A stretch of DNA of 33,498 nt. Source: Intrasporangium sp. GTDB taxonomy: Bacteria; Actinomycetota; Actinomycetes; Actinomycetales; Dermatophilaceae. The DNA is taken from NCBI RefSeq assembly GCF_030452765.1, contig NZ_JAKDLO010000024.1, positions 1 to 33,498 of the forward strand, written 5' to 3'. The translations under genes and the position numbers were made by a program. The notes beneath the pieces were generated by a model that had not been told where the DNA came from, searched no databases, and was given only the letters and a program-made list of their open reading frames with translations. This document shows, one piece after another, positions 15,201-22,486 of this stretch; the first letter of the stretch is position 1; each line of letters starts with the position of its first letter.

Positions 15201-16079
15201 ATGGGGCGCAAGGCATTGTGCGTCGGCATCAACGAGTTCGCCCACCTGCCGATGAGCAGCTGGCTCGCGGGGTGCGTCAACGACGCCGAGGACATCTCCG
15301 CGACCCTGCGTAGCCGCGGGTTCCGCAAGGCCGACACGACGGTCCTGCTCGACGGCGACGCCACGAAGTCGGCGGTGCTGGGCCGGCTCACCGATCTCGT
15401 CGAGGGGTCGAAGACGGGTGACCACGTCGTCTTCACCTTCTCGAGCCACGGCACCCAGGTGCCGGACGTCGACGGCGACGAGGACTACGACCACCTCGAC
15501 GAGGCCTTCGCCTGCCACGACCTCGCGCCCAAGGGTGACCAGTGGGACCCCGACACCGTCATCATCGACGACGAGCTGCGCAACCTCTTCAGCCGCATCC
15601 CGAAGGGGGTGCTCGTCGAGGTCCTGCTCGACACGTGCCACAGCGGCACCGGGTTGCGCCGGATCGACCAGATCGCCCACGACCTGCTGATCGGGCGGCG
15701 TCCGCGCTACCTGCCGCCGCCGACGAGGACGGGCCTGAGCCGGTCGATCGAGATCAGCACGGCGCCGGAACCGAGCCACAACGGCACCGACCACCGGGGG
15801 CTGGCCGAGCTCGCGCGGTCGCGCTCGACCAAGAGCAGGCCGGTCCTGTTCGCAGCGTGCAAGCCGGCCCAGACGGCGGCCGATGCGACCTTCGGCGGTC
15901 GGGCGAACGGGGCCTTCACCTACCTGTTCCTCAAGGCGCTGACGGACCAGCCCGAGGGGACCCGGGCCAAGCTGCTTGGCGCGGTCACCGCGGGCCTCAA
16001 GGCCGGCAGCTTCGAGCAGCGGGCCACCCTCGAGGGACCGGTCGCCGCCAAGCGCGCCGGCTTCGGCGCGACCTGGTGA
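15201..16079 (+). CDS. Caspase-family protease (bacterial metacaspase / orthocaspase)
   Basis: 292-aa C14-family cysteine protease. The p20-like core runs from residue 3: KALCVGINEF, LAGCVNDAEDISATLRSRGF, then catalytic His83 in FTFSSHGTQVPD and catalytic Cys146 in LLDTCHSGTG. An acidic insert after the His (DVDGDEDYDHLDEAF, 89-103) and another at about 113-125 resemble the metal- and basic-substrate-binding loops of metacaspases, which cut after Arg or Lys. The C-terminal part has the usual LFAACKPAQTAAD and GAFTYLFLKAL segments. No death-fold, TPR or WD repeat is attached. AAGGGAG (15188-15194) precedes the ATG. The gene lies 84 nt after the hydrolase-CHAT gene in the same direction. Confidence 0.92.
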   Translation: MGRKALCVGINEFAHLPMSSWLAGCVNDAEDISATLRSRGFRKADTTVLLDGDATKSAVLGRLTDLVEGSKTGDHVVFTFSSHGTQVPDVDGDEDYDHLDEAFACHDLAPKGDQWDPDTVIIDDELRNLFSRIPKGVLVEVLLDTCHSGTGLRRIDQIAHDLLIGRRPRYLPPPTRTGLSRSIEISTAPEPSHNGTDHRGLAELARSRSTKSRPVLFAACKPAQTAADATFGGRANGAFTYLFLKALTDQPEGTRAKLLGAVTAGLKAGSFEQRATLEGPVAAKRAGFGATW

Positions 16080-16085
16080 CCGTTG

Positions 16086-16118
16086 GCGTCCCCGACCGTC
16101 CGGCTCGATCGGGGGCGC
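16086..16118 (+). terminator. Hairpin after the caspase gene
   Basis: 10-bp stem (16086-16095 with 16109-16118, one G-U pair) around a 13-nt loop, 6 nt after the caspase stop. No T-tract. It probably ends the hydrolase-CHAT/caspase transcript. Confidence 0.5.
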
Positions 16119-16189
16119 AGGTCGGCCACGGCCACGGCCTCCCGAGTGTGGGGACTCACACGAGGGAAGGGGTCCCCGCAGGCGCGCTG

Positions 16190-16199
16190 AGCGGCATAC
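16190..16199 (-). repeat. AGCGGCATAC word, copy 5
   Basis: Exact copy with the TGAGCGGCATAC extension (16188-16199), in the gap upstream of the acyl-CoA dehydrogenase. Together with the next T it forms CATACT (16195-16200), which could serve as that gene's -10. Transcription would then start near 16206 and leave room for the Shine-Dalgarno AAGGGAG at 16232-16238. Confidence 0.65.
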
Positions 16200-16248
16200 T
16201 CCTTGCTTGTTGACCCTCAGCACCGACGAGCAAGGGAGCGTTTCGCGC

Positions 16249-17448
16249 ATGTCCCGCCTCCAGCAGACCGACGGCCTCACGGAGGAGCAGGCCGAGCTGC
16301 TCTCCCTCGTGCGGCAGTTCGTCGACGAGCAGATCCTGCCCGTGGCGACCGAGCTCGAGCACCGCGACGAGTACCCGCAGGCGATCGTCGACGGGATGAA
16401 GCAGATGGGGATCTTCGGGCTGATGATCCCCGAGGAGTACGGCGGGCTCGGCGAGTCGCTGCTCACCTACGCCCTCTGCGTCGAGGAGATCGCTCGCGGC
16501 TGGATGTCGGTCAGCGGGATCATCAACACCCACTTCATCGTCGCCTACCTGCTGCTGCAGCACGGCACCGAGGAGCAGAAGCGGCGCTACCTGCCGAGGA
16601 TGGCGACCGGCGAGATCCGCGGCGCGTTCTCGATGAGCGAGCCGGCGCTCGGCTCCGACGTCGCGGCGATCCGCACCAAGGCCGTCCGTGACGGGGACGA
16701 GTGGGTCCTCACCGGCCAGAAGATGTGGCTGACCAACGGCGGCAGCGCGAACCTCGTCGCGGTCCTCGTGCGCACCGAGCTGGGCGAGTCGGACAGCCCG
16801 TACAAGAACCTGACGACCTTCCTGGTCGAGAAGGAGCCCGGCTTCGGCGAGACCGCCCAAGGGATCACGGTGCCCGGCAAGATCGACAAGATGGGCTACA
16901 AGGGCGTCGACACGACCGAGCTCGTCCTCGACGGGCACCGGACGAGCGACGCGCAGCTGCTCGGCGGCGTGCCCGGCCGGGGCTTCTACCAGATGATGGA
17001 CGGTGTCGAGGTCGGCCGGGTCAACGTCGCGGCTCGTGCGTGCGGGGTATCCCGGCGTGCGTTCGAGCTCGGCGTCGCCTACGCCCAGCAGCGCGAGACG
17101 TTCGGCAAGAAGATCGTCGAGCACCAGGCGATCCTGTTCCGGCTCGCCGACATGGCCACGAAGGTCGAGGCCGCCCACCAGATGATGGTCAAGGCCGCCC
17201 GGGTCAAGGACGCCGGGCAGCGCAACGACCTCGAGGCCGGCATGGCCAAGTACCTCGCGGCCGAGTACTGCGCGGACGTCGTCGAGCAGGCGTTCCGGAT
17301 CCACGGCGGCTACGGCTACTCCAAGGAGTACGAGATCGAGCGGCTCTACCGCGAGGCCCCGATGCTGCTCATCGGCGAGGGCACCGCCGAGATCCAGAAG
17401 ATGATCATCGGCCGGCGCCTGCTCGAGGACTACCGGATCAAGGACTGA
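16249..17448 (+). CDS. Acyl-CoA dehydrogenase
   Basis: 399-aa FAD enzyme that introduces a C2-C3 double bond into an acyl-CoA and passes electrons to ETF. Visible: an N-terminal helical domain (MGIFGLMIPEEYGG), the FAD-binding loop AFSMSEPALGSDVAAIRTKA, WVLTGQKMWLTNGGSA, YKGVDTTELVLDGHR, and the C-terminal QAFRIHGGYGYSKEYEIERLYREAPMLLIGEGTAEIQ with the expected catalytic Glu at about 377. Length fits short- or branched-chain enzymes, not the larger methylsuccinyl-CoA dehydrogenase. Chain specificity cannot be read. The ATG at 16249 is supported by AAGGGAG 10 nt upstream. With the CitE paralogues and MaoC-like hydratase nearby it may serve one CoA-ester pathway (inference). Confidence 0.93.
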   Translation: MSRLQQTDGLTEEQAELLSLVRQFVDEQILPVATELEHRDEYPQAIVDGMKQMGIFGLMIPEEYGGLGESLLTYALCVEEIARGWMSVSGIINTHFIVAYLLLQHGTEEQKRRYLPRMATGEIRGAFSMSEPALGSDVAAIRTKAVRDGDEWVLTGQKMWLTNGGSANLVAVLVRTELGESDSPYKNLTTFLVEKEPGFGETAQGITVPGKIDKMGYKGVDTTELVLDGHRTSDAQLLGGVPGRGFYQMMDGVEVGRVNVAARACGVSRRAFELGVAYAQQRETFGKKIVEHQAILFRLADMATKVEAAHQMMVKAARVKDAGQRNDLEAGMAKYLAAEYCADVVEQAFRIHGGYGYSKEYEIERLYREAPMLLIGEGTAEIQKMIIGRRLLEDYRIKD

Positions 17449-17511
17449 GCCACACAGGGCAGGCACAGCCAGCTCATGTCTGACACCAGAGTGACGTGCG
17501 AGGATGAGGAC

Positions 17512-18123
17512 ATGAGCATGCAACCGAAGGGCCCGGGACAGCGGCAACGGTTCGCGACGCTGTCCCTCGACTACCCGATGTCCCTCGGGGTCTTCGACAA
17601 GTACCTCGACGCCCAACAGGCCGTCGACACCTTGTCGGACAAGGGCTTCCCGGTCGAGAACTGCCTCATCGTGGGCACCGACCTCAAGCAGGTCGAACGC
17701 GTGACTGCCCGGCTCACGTGGGGCCGGGTGATCCTGGCCGGCCTGCTCTCGGGCCTGTGGCTCGGCCTGTTCGTCGGGCTGATCTTCGCACTGTTCAACC
17801 AGCAGCAGAGCGCCTTCGCGCTGCTCATCTCGTGCGCGCTCTACGGTGCGCTCTTCGGGCTCATCTGGTCGGTCATCGGTTATGCCTTCACCCGCGGCAC
17901 CCGCGACTTCCAGTCGGTGAGCCAGGTCGTCGCAACCAAGTACGAGGTCTTCGTCGAGCACAAGTTCGCCCAGGAGGGGCGTGACATCCTCGCCCAGGCC
18001 GGCCTCGCGAGCCAGGGCTACCCGGTCTACACGCCGCCGGCGTCGCCCCAGGCCGCGCCGCCTCAGGGAGCGCCCGCGGAGTCCGCGCCGCCGCCCCCGC
18101 CCTCGAACCGCGACCTGCCCTGA
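17512..18123 (+). CDS. General stress protein 17M/YflT-like membrane protein
   Basis: 203-aa protein. The N-terminal part (about 22-55: SLGVFDKYLDAQQAVDTLSDKGFPVENCLIVGTDL) matches the YflT/GSP17M domain found in stress proteins. Two membrane helices follow (about 76-97, WGRVILAGLLSGLWLGLFVG, and about 107-127, LISCALYGALFGLIWSVIG), then a soluble region and a disordered Pro/Ala tail. Function unknown. I prefer ATG 17512, preceded by GAGGATGAGG, over ATG 17476, which has no clear ribosome site. ATG 17518 is also possible. Convergent with aminopeptidase P. Confidence 0.8.
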   Translation: MSMQPKGPGQRQRFATLSLDYPMSLGVFDKYLDAQQAVDTLSDKGFPVENCLIVGTDLKQVERVTARLTWGRVILAGLLSGLWLGLFVGLIFALFNQQQSAFALLISCALYGALFGLIWSVIGYAFTRGTRDFQSVSQVVATKYEVFVEHKFAQEGRDILAQAGLASQGYPVYTPPASPQAAPPQGAPAESAPPPPPSNRDLP

Positions 18124-18179
18124 GGGCAGCGGCTCTGGCGCCGACCGCCCTCCACGCCGGGCCGGACCGCACCCCGCTG

Positions 18180-18189
18180 GTATGCCGCT
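18180..18189 (+). repeat. AGCGGCATAC word, copy 6 (complement)
   Basis: Exact GTATGCCGCT in the gap between the stress-protein and pepP genes, about 70 nt before the 36-bp direct repeats. Confidence 0.65.
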
Positions 18190-18250
18190 GAGTCTCGTTC
18201 CTGACCCGCTTGGCCATCCGCTCCTTCCGCCCTCTCGTGAGGTGGCTCCG

Positions 18251-18338
18251 ACAATCCCGCCCCGGCCCGATAGCTGGGGGTCAGCGGGGCCGGACACCTC
18301 CAACAATCCCGCCCCGGCCCGATAGTTGGGGGTCAGCG
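18251..18338. repeat. Pair of 36-bp direct repeats at the 3' end of pepP
   Basis: Units at 18251-18286 and 18303-18338 differ at one base (18274 versus 18326), with a period of 52 bp. Each begins ACAATCCCGCCCCGG and ends GGGGGTCAGCG. The second unit contains the pepP stop codon (18333-18335), so the duplication is anchored on the gene's tail. It could be a duplicated termination or RNA-processing element, or a recent slippage duplication. The rest of the 18124-18332 gap shows nothing else I can name. Confidence 0.8.
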
Positions 18339-19955
18339 CGAGCGGACCTCGGTGATCCACGCCTCGACCTCGTCGGCCGTGCGCGGCATCGACGCCGACA
18401 GGTTCTCGTTGCCGTCCTCGGTGATGAGGATGTCGTCCTCGATGCGGACGCCGTGGCCCCGGAACCGCTCCGGGGCCAGCTCGTCGTCGGCCTTGAAGTA
18501 GAGGCCGGGCTCGACGGTGAGGATCATGCCAGGCGTCAGCTCCGCATCCAGGTACTGCTCGCGGGTCGCCAGCGCGCAGTCGTGGACGTCGAGGCCGAGA
18601 TGGTGGCTCGTACCGTGGACCATCCAGCGGCGGTGGTACTGGCCGTGCTCCTTGTCGAGGGTGTCCTCGACGCTGATGCCGTCGGGTAGCAGCCCCCACT
18701 CGTGCAGGTGTTCGGCGATGACGCGGATCGCGGCGGCGTGGATGTCGCTGAACTTGTTGCCCGGTCGAGCCGCCGCGATGCCGGCTTCCTGGGCTTCGTG
18801 AACCGCCTCGTAGATCTCGCGCTGGGCGTCGGTGAAGGTGCCGCTGACCGGCAGGGTGCGGGTGATGTCGGCGGTGTACAGGGAGTCGACCTCGACGCCC
18901 GCATCGAGCAGCAGCAGGTCGCCGTCCCTGACCTCGCCGGTGTTCTTGATCCAGTGCAGCGTGTTGGCGTGGTCACCGCTCGCGCAGATCGAGTCGTAGC
19001 CGATGCCGTTGCCGTGGTGGCGGGCGTGCAGGCCGAAGATCCCCTCGACCCAGCGCTCGCCGCGCCCGCGCCGGACCGCCTCGGCGAGCTCGGCGATAAC
19101 GGCCTCGAAGCCGTGCTTGGTCCCCTCGACGGCTGAGCGCATCTGTTCGACCTCCCAGGCGTCCTTGACCATCCGCAGTGCCGACAGGAAGGCAGCGAGC
19201 TGCTCGTCCGGGCTCTGCTGCTGCTCGTCCTCGGCGACGGCTGCCGCGCCGGTCTCGGACGTGGCCGTCTCGGACGTGGCCGTGTCCGAGCCGGCAGTGG
19301 CGGCGCTCGTGCCGGATGGCGCCTCGCCGGCCTCCCGGTCGGTCGCGCCGGACTCGTCCCGGACCGTGTCGACGAGGGCCGCGACCTGCGGGTCGGCGTC
19401 GCGCACCACCCGGACCCGCACCGAGCCGGCGTCCTTGGCCAGGGCATCGCGCAGCTCGTCGATGTGCCGCGCCGTCACGCCGAGCTCTGCCTCGACATCC
19501 TCGAGGGTCGGGCGAACCCCGACCCAGAACTCGCCGTAGCGGGCATCGCCGAAGAACTCCTCGGTGTCCCGGCCGGCGAGCGGGCGGAAGTAGAGGACCG
19601 TCTCGTGGCCGCCGCCGGAGTCGCCGTCCCAGCCCCGGCGCGGCTCGAGGACCAGCACGGCGTCCGGCTCGCGGTCGCCGCCGAGGCCCGTCAGATGCGC
19701 GAAGGCACTGTGCGGGCGGAAGACGTAGTCGCAGTCGTTGCTGCGGACCTTCAGGCCACCGGCCGGGATGACGAGGCGCTCACCCGGGAAGCGCGCGCCG
19801 ACCGCGGCACGGCGGTCAGCGGCATACCCGGCGACCTCGGCGCGGGTTGGGAGGCCGGTGCGCCGCGGGGCCCAGCCGCTCGCGACGAAGGCGCGGAACT
19901 CGTCCGTCGTGGGACGACCGCGGTTGTCGGACTTCTTCTGCTCTTCACTGGTCAC
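18333..19955 (-). CDS. pepP: Aminopeptidase P (Xaa-Pro aminopeptidase)
   Basis: 540-aa M24B metallopeptidase that removes an N-terminal residue before proline. An N-terminal creatinase-like domain (about 30-190) contains CDYVFRPHSAFAHLTGLGG. The catalytic pita-bread domain has the metal ligands in LLLLDAGVEVDSLYTADITR (two Asp), VHGTSHHLGLDVHD (His), LTVEPGLY (Glu) and GVRIEDDILIT (Glu). Between the domains lies a low-complexity Ala/Thr/Glu insert of about 55 residues. It includes a 15-bp tandem duplication and makes the protein longer than usual. I place the start at GTG 19955, 6 nt after a GACGAT box (19967-19962). The frame continues upstream, but that part is antisense to the divergent exporter gene. 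Confidence 0.93.
   Translation of the reverse strand: MTSEEQKKSDNRGRPTTDEFRAFVASGWAPRRTGLPTRAEVAGYAADRRAAVGARFPGERLVIPAGGLKVRSNDCDYVFRPHSAFAHLTGLGGDREPDAVLVLEPRRGWDGDSGGGHETVLYFRPLAGRDTEEFFGDARYGEFWVGVRPTLEDVEAELGVTARHIDELRDALAKDAGSVRVRVVRDADPQVAALVDTVRDESGATDREAGEAPSGTSAATAGSDTATSETATSETGAAAVAEDEQQQSPDEQLAAFLSALRMVKDAWEVEQMRSAVEGTKHGFEAVIAELAEAVRRGRGERWVEGIFGLHARHHGNGIGYDSICASGDHANTLHWIKNTGEVRDGDLLLLDAGVEVDSLYTADITRTLPVSGTFTDAQREIYEAVHEAQEAGIAAARPGNKFSDIHAAAIRVIAEHLHEWGLLPDGISVEDTLDKEHGQYHRRWMVHGTSHHLGLDVHDCALATREQYLDAELTPGMILTVEPGLYFKADDELAPERFRGHGVRIEDDILITEDGNENLSASMPRTADEVEAWITEVRSR
19252..19281 (-). repeat. 15-bp tandem duplication in the pepP insert
   Basis: GTCTCGGACGTGGCC occurs at 19252-19266 and again at 19267-19281. 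It encodes the repeated ATSET of the low-complexity interdomain insert. Confidence 0.85.
19818..19827 (-). repeat. AGCGGCATAC word, copy 7
   Basis: Exact copy inside pepP, in the N-terminal region (codons for Gly-Tyr-Ala-Ala). Confidence 0.6.
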
Positions 19956-20010
19956 CGGGCTATCGTCCCACCCTCGGCACGCCGATTTCGCACCACATAG
20001 GGTGGCGGGC
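19956..20010. promoter_or_regulatory. 55-bp divergent promoter region, pepP / thrE
   Basis: Both flanking genes seem leaderless. GACGAT (19967-19962, minus) lies 6 nt before the pepP GTG, and TAGGGT (19998-20003, plus) 7 nt before the thrE GTG. The two -10 boxes are only 30 bp apart, so the promoters must share or compete for upstream contacts. Confidence 0.45.
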
Positions 20011-21537
20011 GTGGCACGCAGGAACCCGTCCGGCCGACCCGTGATCGCGCGCGCCCGGCGCCCCGGTTTCCGGGCAAGCACGCGTCGGGCCATGCGCCCG
20101 AGCGGACCGCCCACGGACGAGATCCCGGTGTGGACGTCACCCGACGGGGTCGAGCGCAAGACCGCCCAGGCGGTCGTCGACCTCGCCATGCGTGCCGGCG
20201 TCGCGCTGCTGTCGACCGGTGCCTCGGCCGCCGACGTGACGGGGACCGTCCTCATGCTCACCGAGGCCTACAGGCTCCGGTCGGTGCACGTCGACGTCAA
20301 CTACACGTCGGTCACCGTGTCCTACCACCGCGGCCCGGACGCCGACCCGATGACCGTCATGCGGATCGTCCGGTTCCGGGTGCAGGACTACACCCGGCTC
20401 GAGCGGCTGCGCGCGCTCGTCGTCGACCTCGTCAGCCATCCCGTCGACACCGATGAGGCGCGCGTGCGCATCGACGCCGTCATCGGGGCACCGCATCCCT
20501 ACCGGCGGTGGGTCGTGACGGCGGCCGGGGCGGTTCTCGCGGCGGCGGTCGCCGCGCTCATCGGGGCGGGTGCCCTGATGAGCGCTGCGACGTTCGTCAG
20601 CGCGTGGTTCATCACCCGTGTCCTCGACTGGCTCGGACGCCTCGGGGTGGCCTCGTTCTTCGCGCAGATCGTCGGGTCGGCCATCCCGACGGTCGCGGCG
20701 ACCCTCGTCGTCGTCGCCCGGGCCAAGGGCGTCGGCGGGCTCGAGCACGTCTCGCCCTCGCTCATCGTCGCCGCCGGAATCGTGCTGCTCCTGTCCGGGC
20801 TGTCGGTCGTCGGGTCCGGCGAGGACGCGCTGTCGGGGTACTACGTGACGGCCGTCGCGCGGGCCTTCGAGGTCATCGTGCTGTCACTGGGCATCGCGAT
20901 CGGCATCTCCGTCGTGCTGGCCGTCGGGCAGCGGCTCGGCTACCCCATCGCGATCACCCCGTTCACGAGGCTCACCGACGACCTGCTGGTCCAGGTCGTG
21001 TGCGCCGCGATCATCTCCATCGCCTTCGCCGTCTCGGCCTACTCGAGCGGGAGGGCAGCGGTGCTGGCCGGCCTCGCCGGTGCGGGCGGCTGGGTGGCAC
21101 TGGCCATCATGGAGGACGTGGGGGTCGGCTCGACGACCGCGTCGGCCGGAGCCGCACTGCTCATCGGCTTCACGGCCCGGCTGCTCGCCCGTCGCCTCGA
21201 CCTGTCGGCGATGGCGGTGACGACCGGCGCGATCGTACCCATGCTGCCGGGCCGCGCCGTCTACCAAGGGATTACGCAGGTCGTCTCCGAGCCGGAAGGT
21301 GCCGGGATCGCCGCCGGCCTGCCGACCCTCGTCGGTGCCTTCGGGCAGGGCCTGGCGCTGGCGGCCGGTGTCTCGCTGGGGACCTACTTCGCGGGGCTGC
21401 TGCTCGCCCGCCGGACGGGGCAGCGGCTCTCGGTGCCGGCCGGCGCCATGATTCCGTGTGACCCGAAGCGGCGCCCAAGGCAGCCGGTCCTGTCCGACAC
21501 GGGCGAGCTGCCCTCGGTCGAGGCCCGGCGGCCCTAG
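20011..21537 (+). CDS. thrE: ThrE-family threonine/serine exporter
   Basis: 508-aa inner-membrane protein of the ThrE family, which exports threonine and serine in Corynebacterium. A cytosolic N-terminal part (about 1-165) has the family's TAQAVVDLAMRAGVALLSTGASAADV and VDVNYTSVTVSYHRG motifs. About ten membrane helices in two blocks of five follow (ThrE and ThrE_2 domains), e.g. WVVTAAGAVLAAAVAALIGAG, IVLLLSGLSVVGSGEDALSG and GAIVPMLPGRAVYQG. A short polar C-terminus ends the protein. The GTG at 20011 follows a TAGGGT box by 7 nt, and earlier in-frame starts would overlap pepP. It runs tail to tail with nadE with a single-base gap. Confidence 0.88.
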   Translation: MARRNPSGRPVIARARRPGFRASTRRAMRPSGPPTDEIPVWTSPDGVERKTAQAVVDLAMRAGVALLSTGASAADVTGTVLMLTEAYRLRSVHVDVNYTSVTVSYHRGPDADPMTVMRIVRFRVQDYTRLERLRALVVDLVSHPVDTDEARVRIDAVIGAPHPYRRWVVTAAGAVLAAAVAALIGAGALMSAATFVSAWFITRVLDWLGRLGVASFFAQIVGSAIPTVAATLVVVARAKGVGGLEHVSPSLIVAAGIVLLLSGLSVVGSGEDALSGYYVTAVARAFEVIVLSLGIAIGISVVLAVGQRLGYPIAITPFTRLTDDLLVQVVCAAIISIAFAVSAYSSGRAAVLAGLAGAGGWVALAIMEDVGVGSTTASAGAALLIGFTARLLARRLDLSAMAVTTGAIVPMLPGRAVYQGITQVVSEPEGAGIAAGLPTLVGAFGQGLALAAGVSLGTYFAGLLLARRTGQRLSVPAGAMIPCDPKRRPRQPVLSDTGELPSVEARRP

Positions 21538-21538
21538 G

Positions 21539-22381
21539 TCACAGGTTGCCCGGGCTGACCGGGACGGCGCGCTTGTGCGCGGTCCGGGCGTGCCAGCGCT
21601 CGATCACCGCACGGTCGTGGTCCCGGACCGGCTTGCCCTCGAGGTAGTCGTCGATCGCGTCGTAGGGGACCCCGAGCGCGACCTCGTCCGGGTTGAGCGG
21701 TTTGCCGTCCTCGAGGTCGGCGGTCGGTACCTTGGCGACGAGCTCGGCTGGCGCACCCAGGTGCTGGGCGAGCGCCCGGACGCGACGCTTGTTCAGCCCC
21801 GCCAGCGGGGTCAGGTCACAGGCGCCGTCGCCGAACTTGGTGTAGAAGCCGACCACCGCCTCGGCCGCATGGTCGGTGCCGATGACGAGCAGACCCCGCA
21901 GCCCGGCCAGGTAGTACTGGGCGACCATGCGCTGCCGGGCCTTGACGTTGCCCTTGGCGAAGTCCGCGTGCTCGTCGGTCACGAGTCCCGACTCGGCCCG
22001 GTCGATCTCGGCGATGATCGCGTCGCTCGCGTCCTTGATGTCGACCGTGGCGACCTCGTCGGGGCCGATGAAGTCGAGGGCGCGCCGGGCGTCCGCCTCG
22101 TCGGCCTGGACGCCGTAGGGAAGCCGCATCGCGACGAACCTCGCCTGCGAGCCCTGCTCCCGGGCCTGCTCGCAGGCGAGCTGGGCCAGCCGCCCGGCGG
22201 TCGAGGAGTCGACTCCGCCGCTGATCCCGAGAACGTAGCCCTTGGCGCCCGCCCCGACGAGGTAGTCGACGAGGAAGGTGACCCGCCGCTCGGTCTCGTG
22301 CGCGGCATCGAAGTCCGGCTGCACGCCGAGCTCGCGGATGATCGCCTGCTGGGTCGGCCCGGGGGCGAAGGAAGTCGTCAC
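21539..22381 (-). CDS. nadE: NH3-dependent NAD+ synthetase
   Basis: 280-aa enzyme that amidates deamido-NAD+ to NAD+ using ammonia and ATP, the last step of NAD synthesis. It has the N-type ATP pyrophosphatase loop GISGGVDSS (52-60), MRLPYGVQADEADARRAL, GNVKARQRMVAQYYLAG, VIGTDHAAEAVVGFYTKFGDG, LTPLAGLNKRRVR and PTADLEDGKPLNPDE. No glutaminase domain is attached, so it depends on free ammonia. The start GTG 22381 is supported by TACCTT (22394-22389) exactly 7 nt upstream and gives the usual family length. The frame reaches 22417 with an alternative ATG. Divergent from the MaoC-like gene. Another gene in this window encodes a NAD+-degrading toxin. Confidence 0.95.
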   Translation of the reverse strand: MTTSFAPGPTQQAIIRELGVQPDFDAAHETERRVTFLVDYLVGAGAKGYVLGISGGVDSSTAGRLAQLACEQAREQGSQARFVAMRLPYGVQADEADARRALDFIGPDEVATVDIKDASDAIIAEIDRAESGLVTDEHADFAKGNVKARQRMVAQYYLAGLRGLLVIGTDHAAEAVVGFYTKFGDGACDLTPLAGLNKRRVRALAQHLGAPAELVAKVPTADLEDGKPLNPDEVALGVPYDAIDDYLEGKPVRDHDRAVIERWHARTAHKRAVPVSPGNL

Positions 22382-22388
22382 GGGAGTG

Positions 22389-22394
22389 AAGGTA
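22389..22394 (-). promoter_or_regulatory. -10 box of leaderless nadE
   Basis: TACCTT on the minus strand, 7 nt before the GTG at 22381. Confidence 0.45.
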
Positions 22395-22411
22395 CAGCGT
22401 GAGGAAGCACA

Positions 22412-22437
22412 CGGCATACCAGCATGTCGGTATGCCG
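22412..22437. promoter_or_regulatory. 9-bp inverted repeat between nadE and the MaoC-like gene
   Basis: CGGCATACC (22412-22420) and GGTATGCCG (22429-22437) form a perfect inverted repeat with an 8-nt spacer in the 105-nt divergent gap. The right arm is part of copy 8 of the AGCGGCATAC word (22430-22439). It looks like an operator for a dimeric regulator of one or both genes, or a hairpin. Confidence 0.5.
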
Positions 22438-22439
22438 CT
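22430..22439 (+). repeat. AGCGGCATAC word, copy 8 (complement)
   Basis: Exact GTATGCCGCT with the 12-base extension, 47 nt before the MaoC-like start. This is the only copy facing a partial second copy as an inverted repeat. Confidence 0.7.
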
Positions 22440-22486
22440 CACTCCGGCACGCTGGGAGCGTTCGCTTCCGCACGTGAGGAGTTGGG

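Noticed and set aside
16249-17448. Methylsuccinyl-CoA dehydrogenase of the ethylmalonyl-CoA pathway
   Set aside because: The 399-aa length is too short for that enzyme, which carries a long N-terminal extension. Only a general acyl-CoA dehydrogenase call is supported.
16156-18699. 847-codon open frame on the minus strand
   Set aside because: It runs antisense through the acyl-CoA dehydrogenase and stress-protein genes, both of which have clear families. A high-GC shadow frame.
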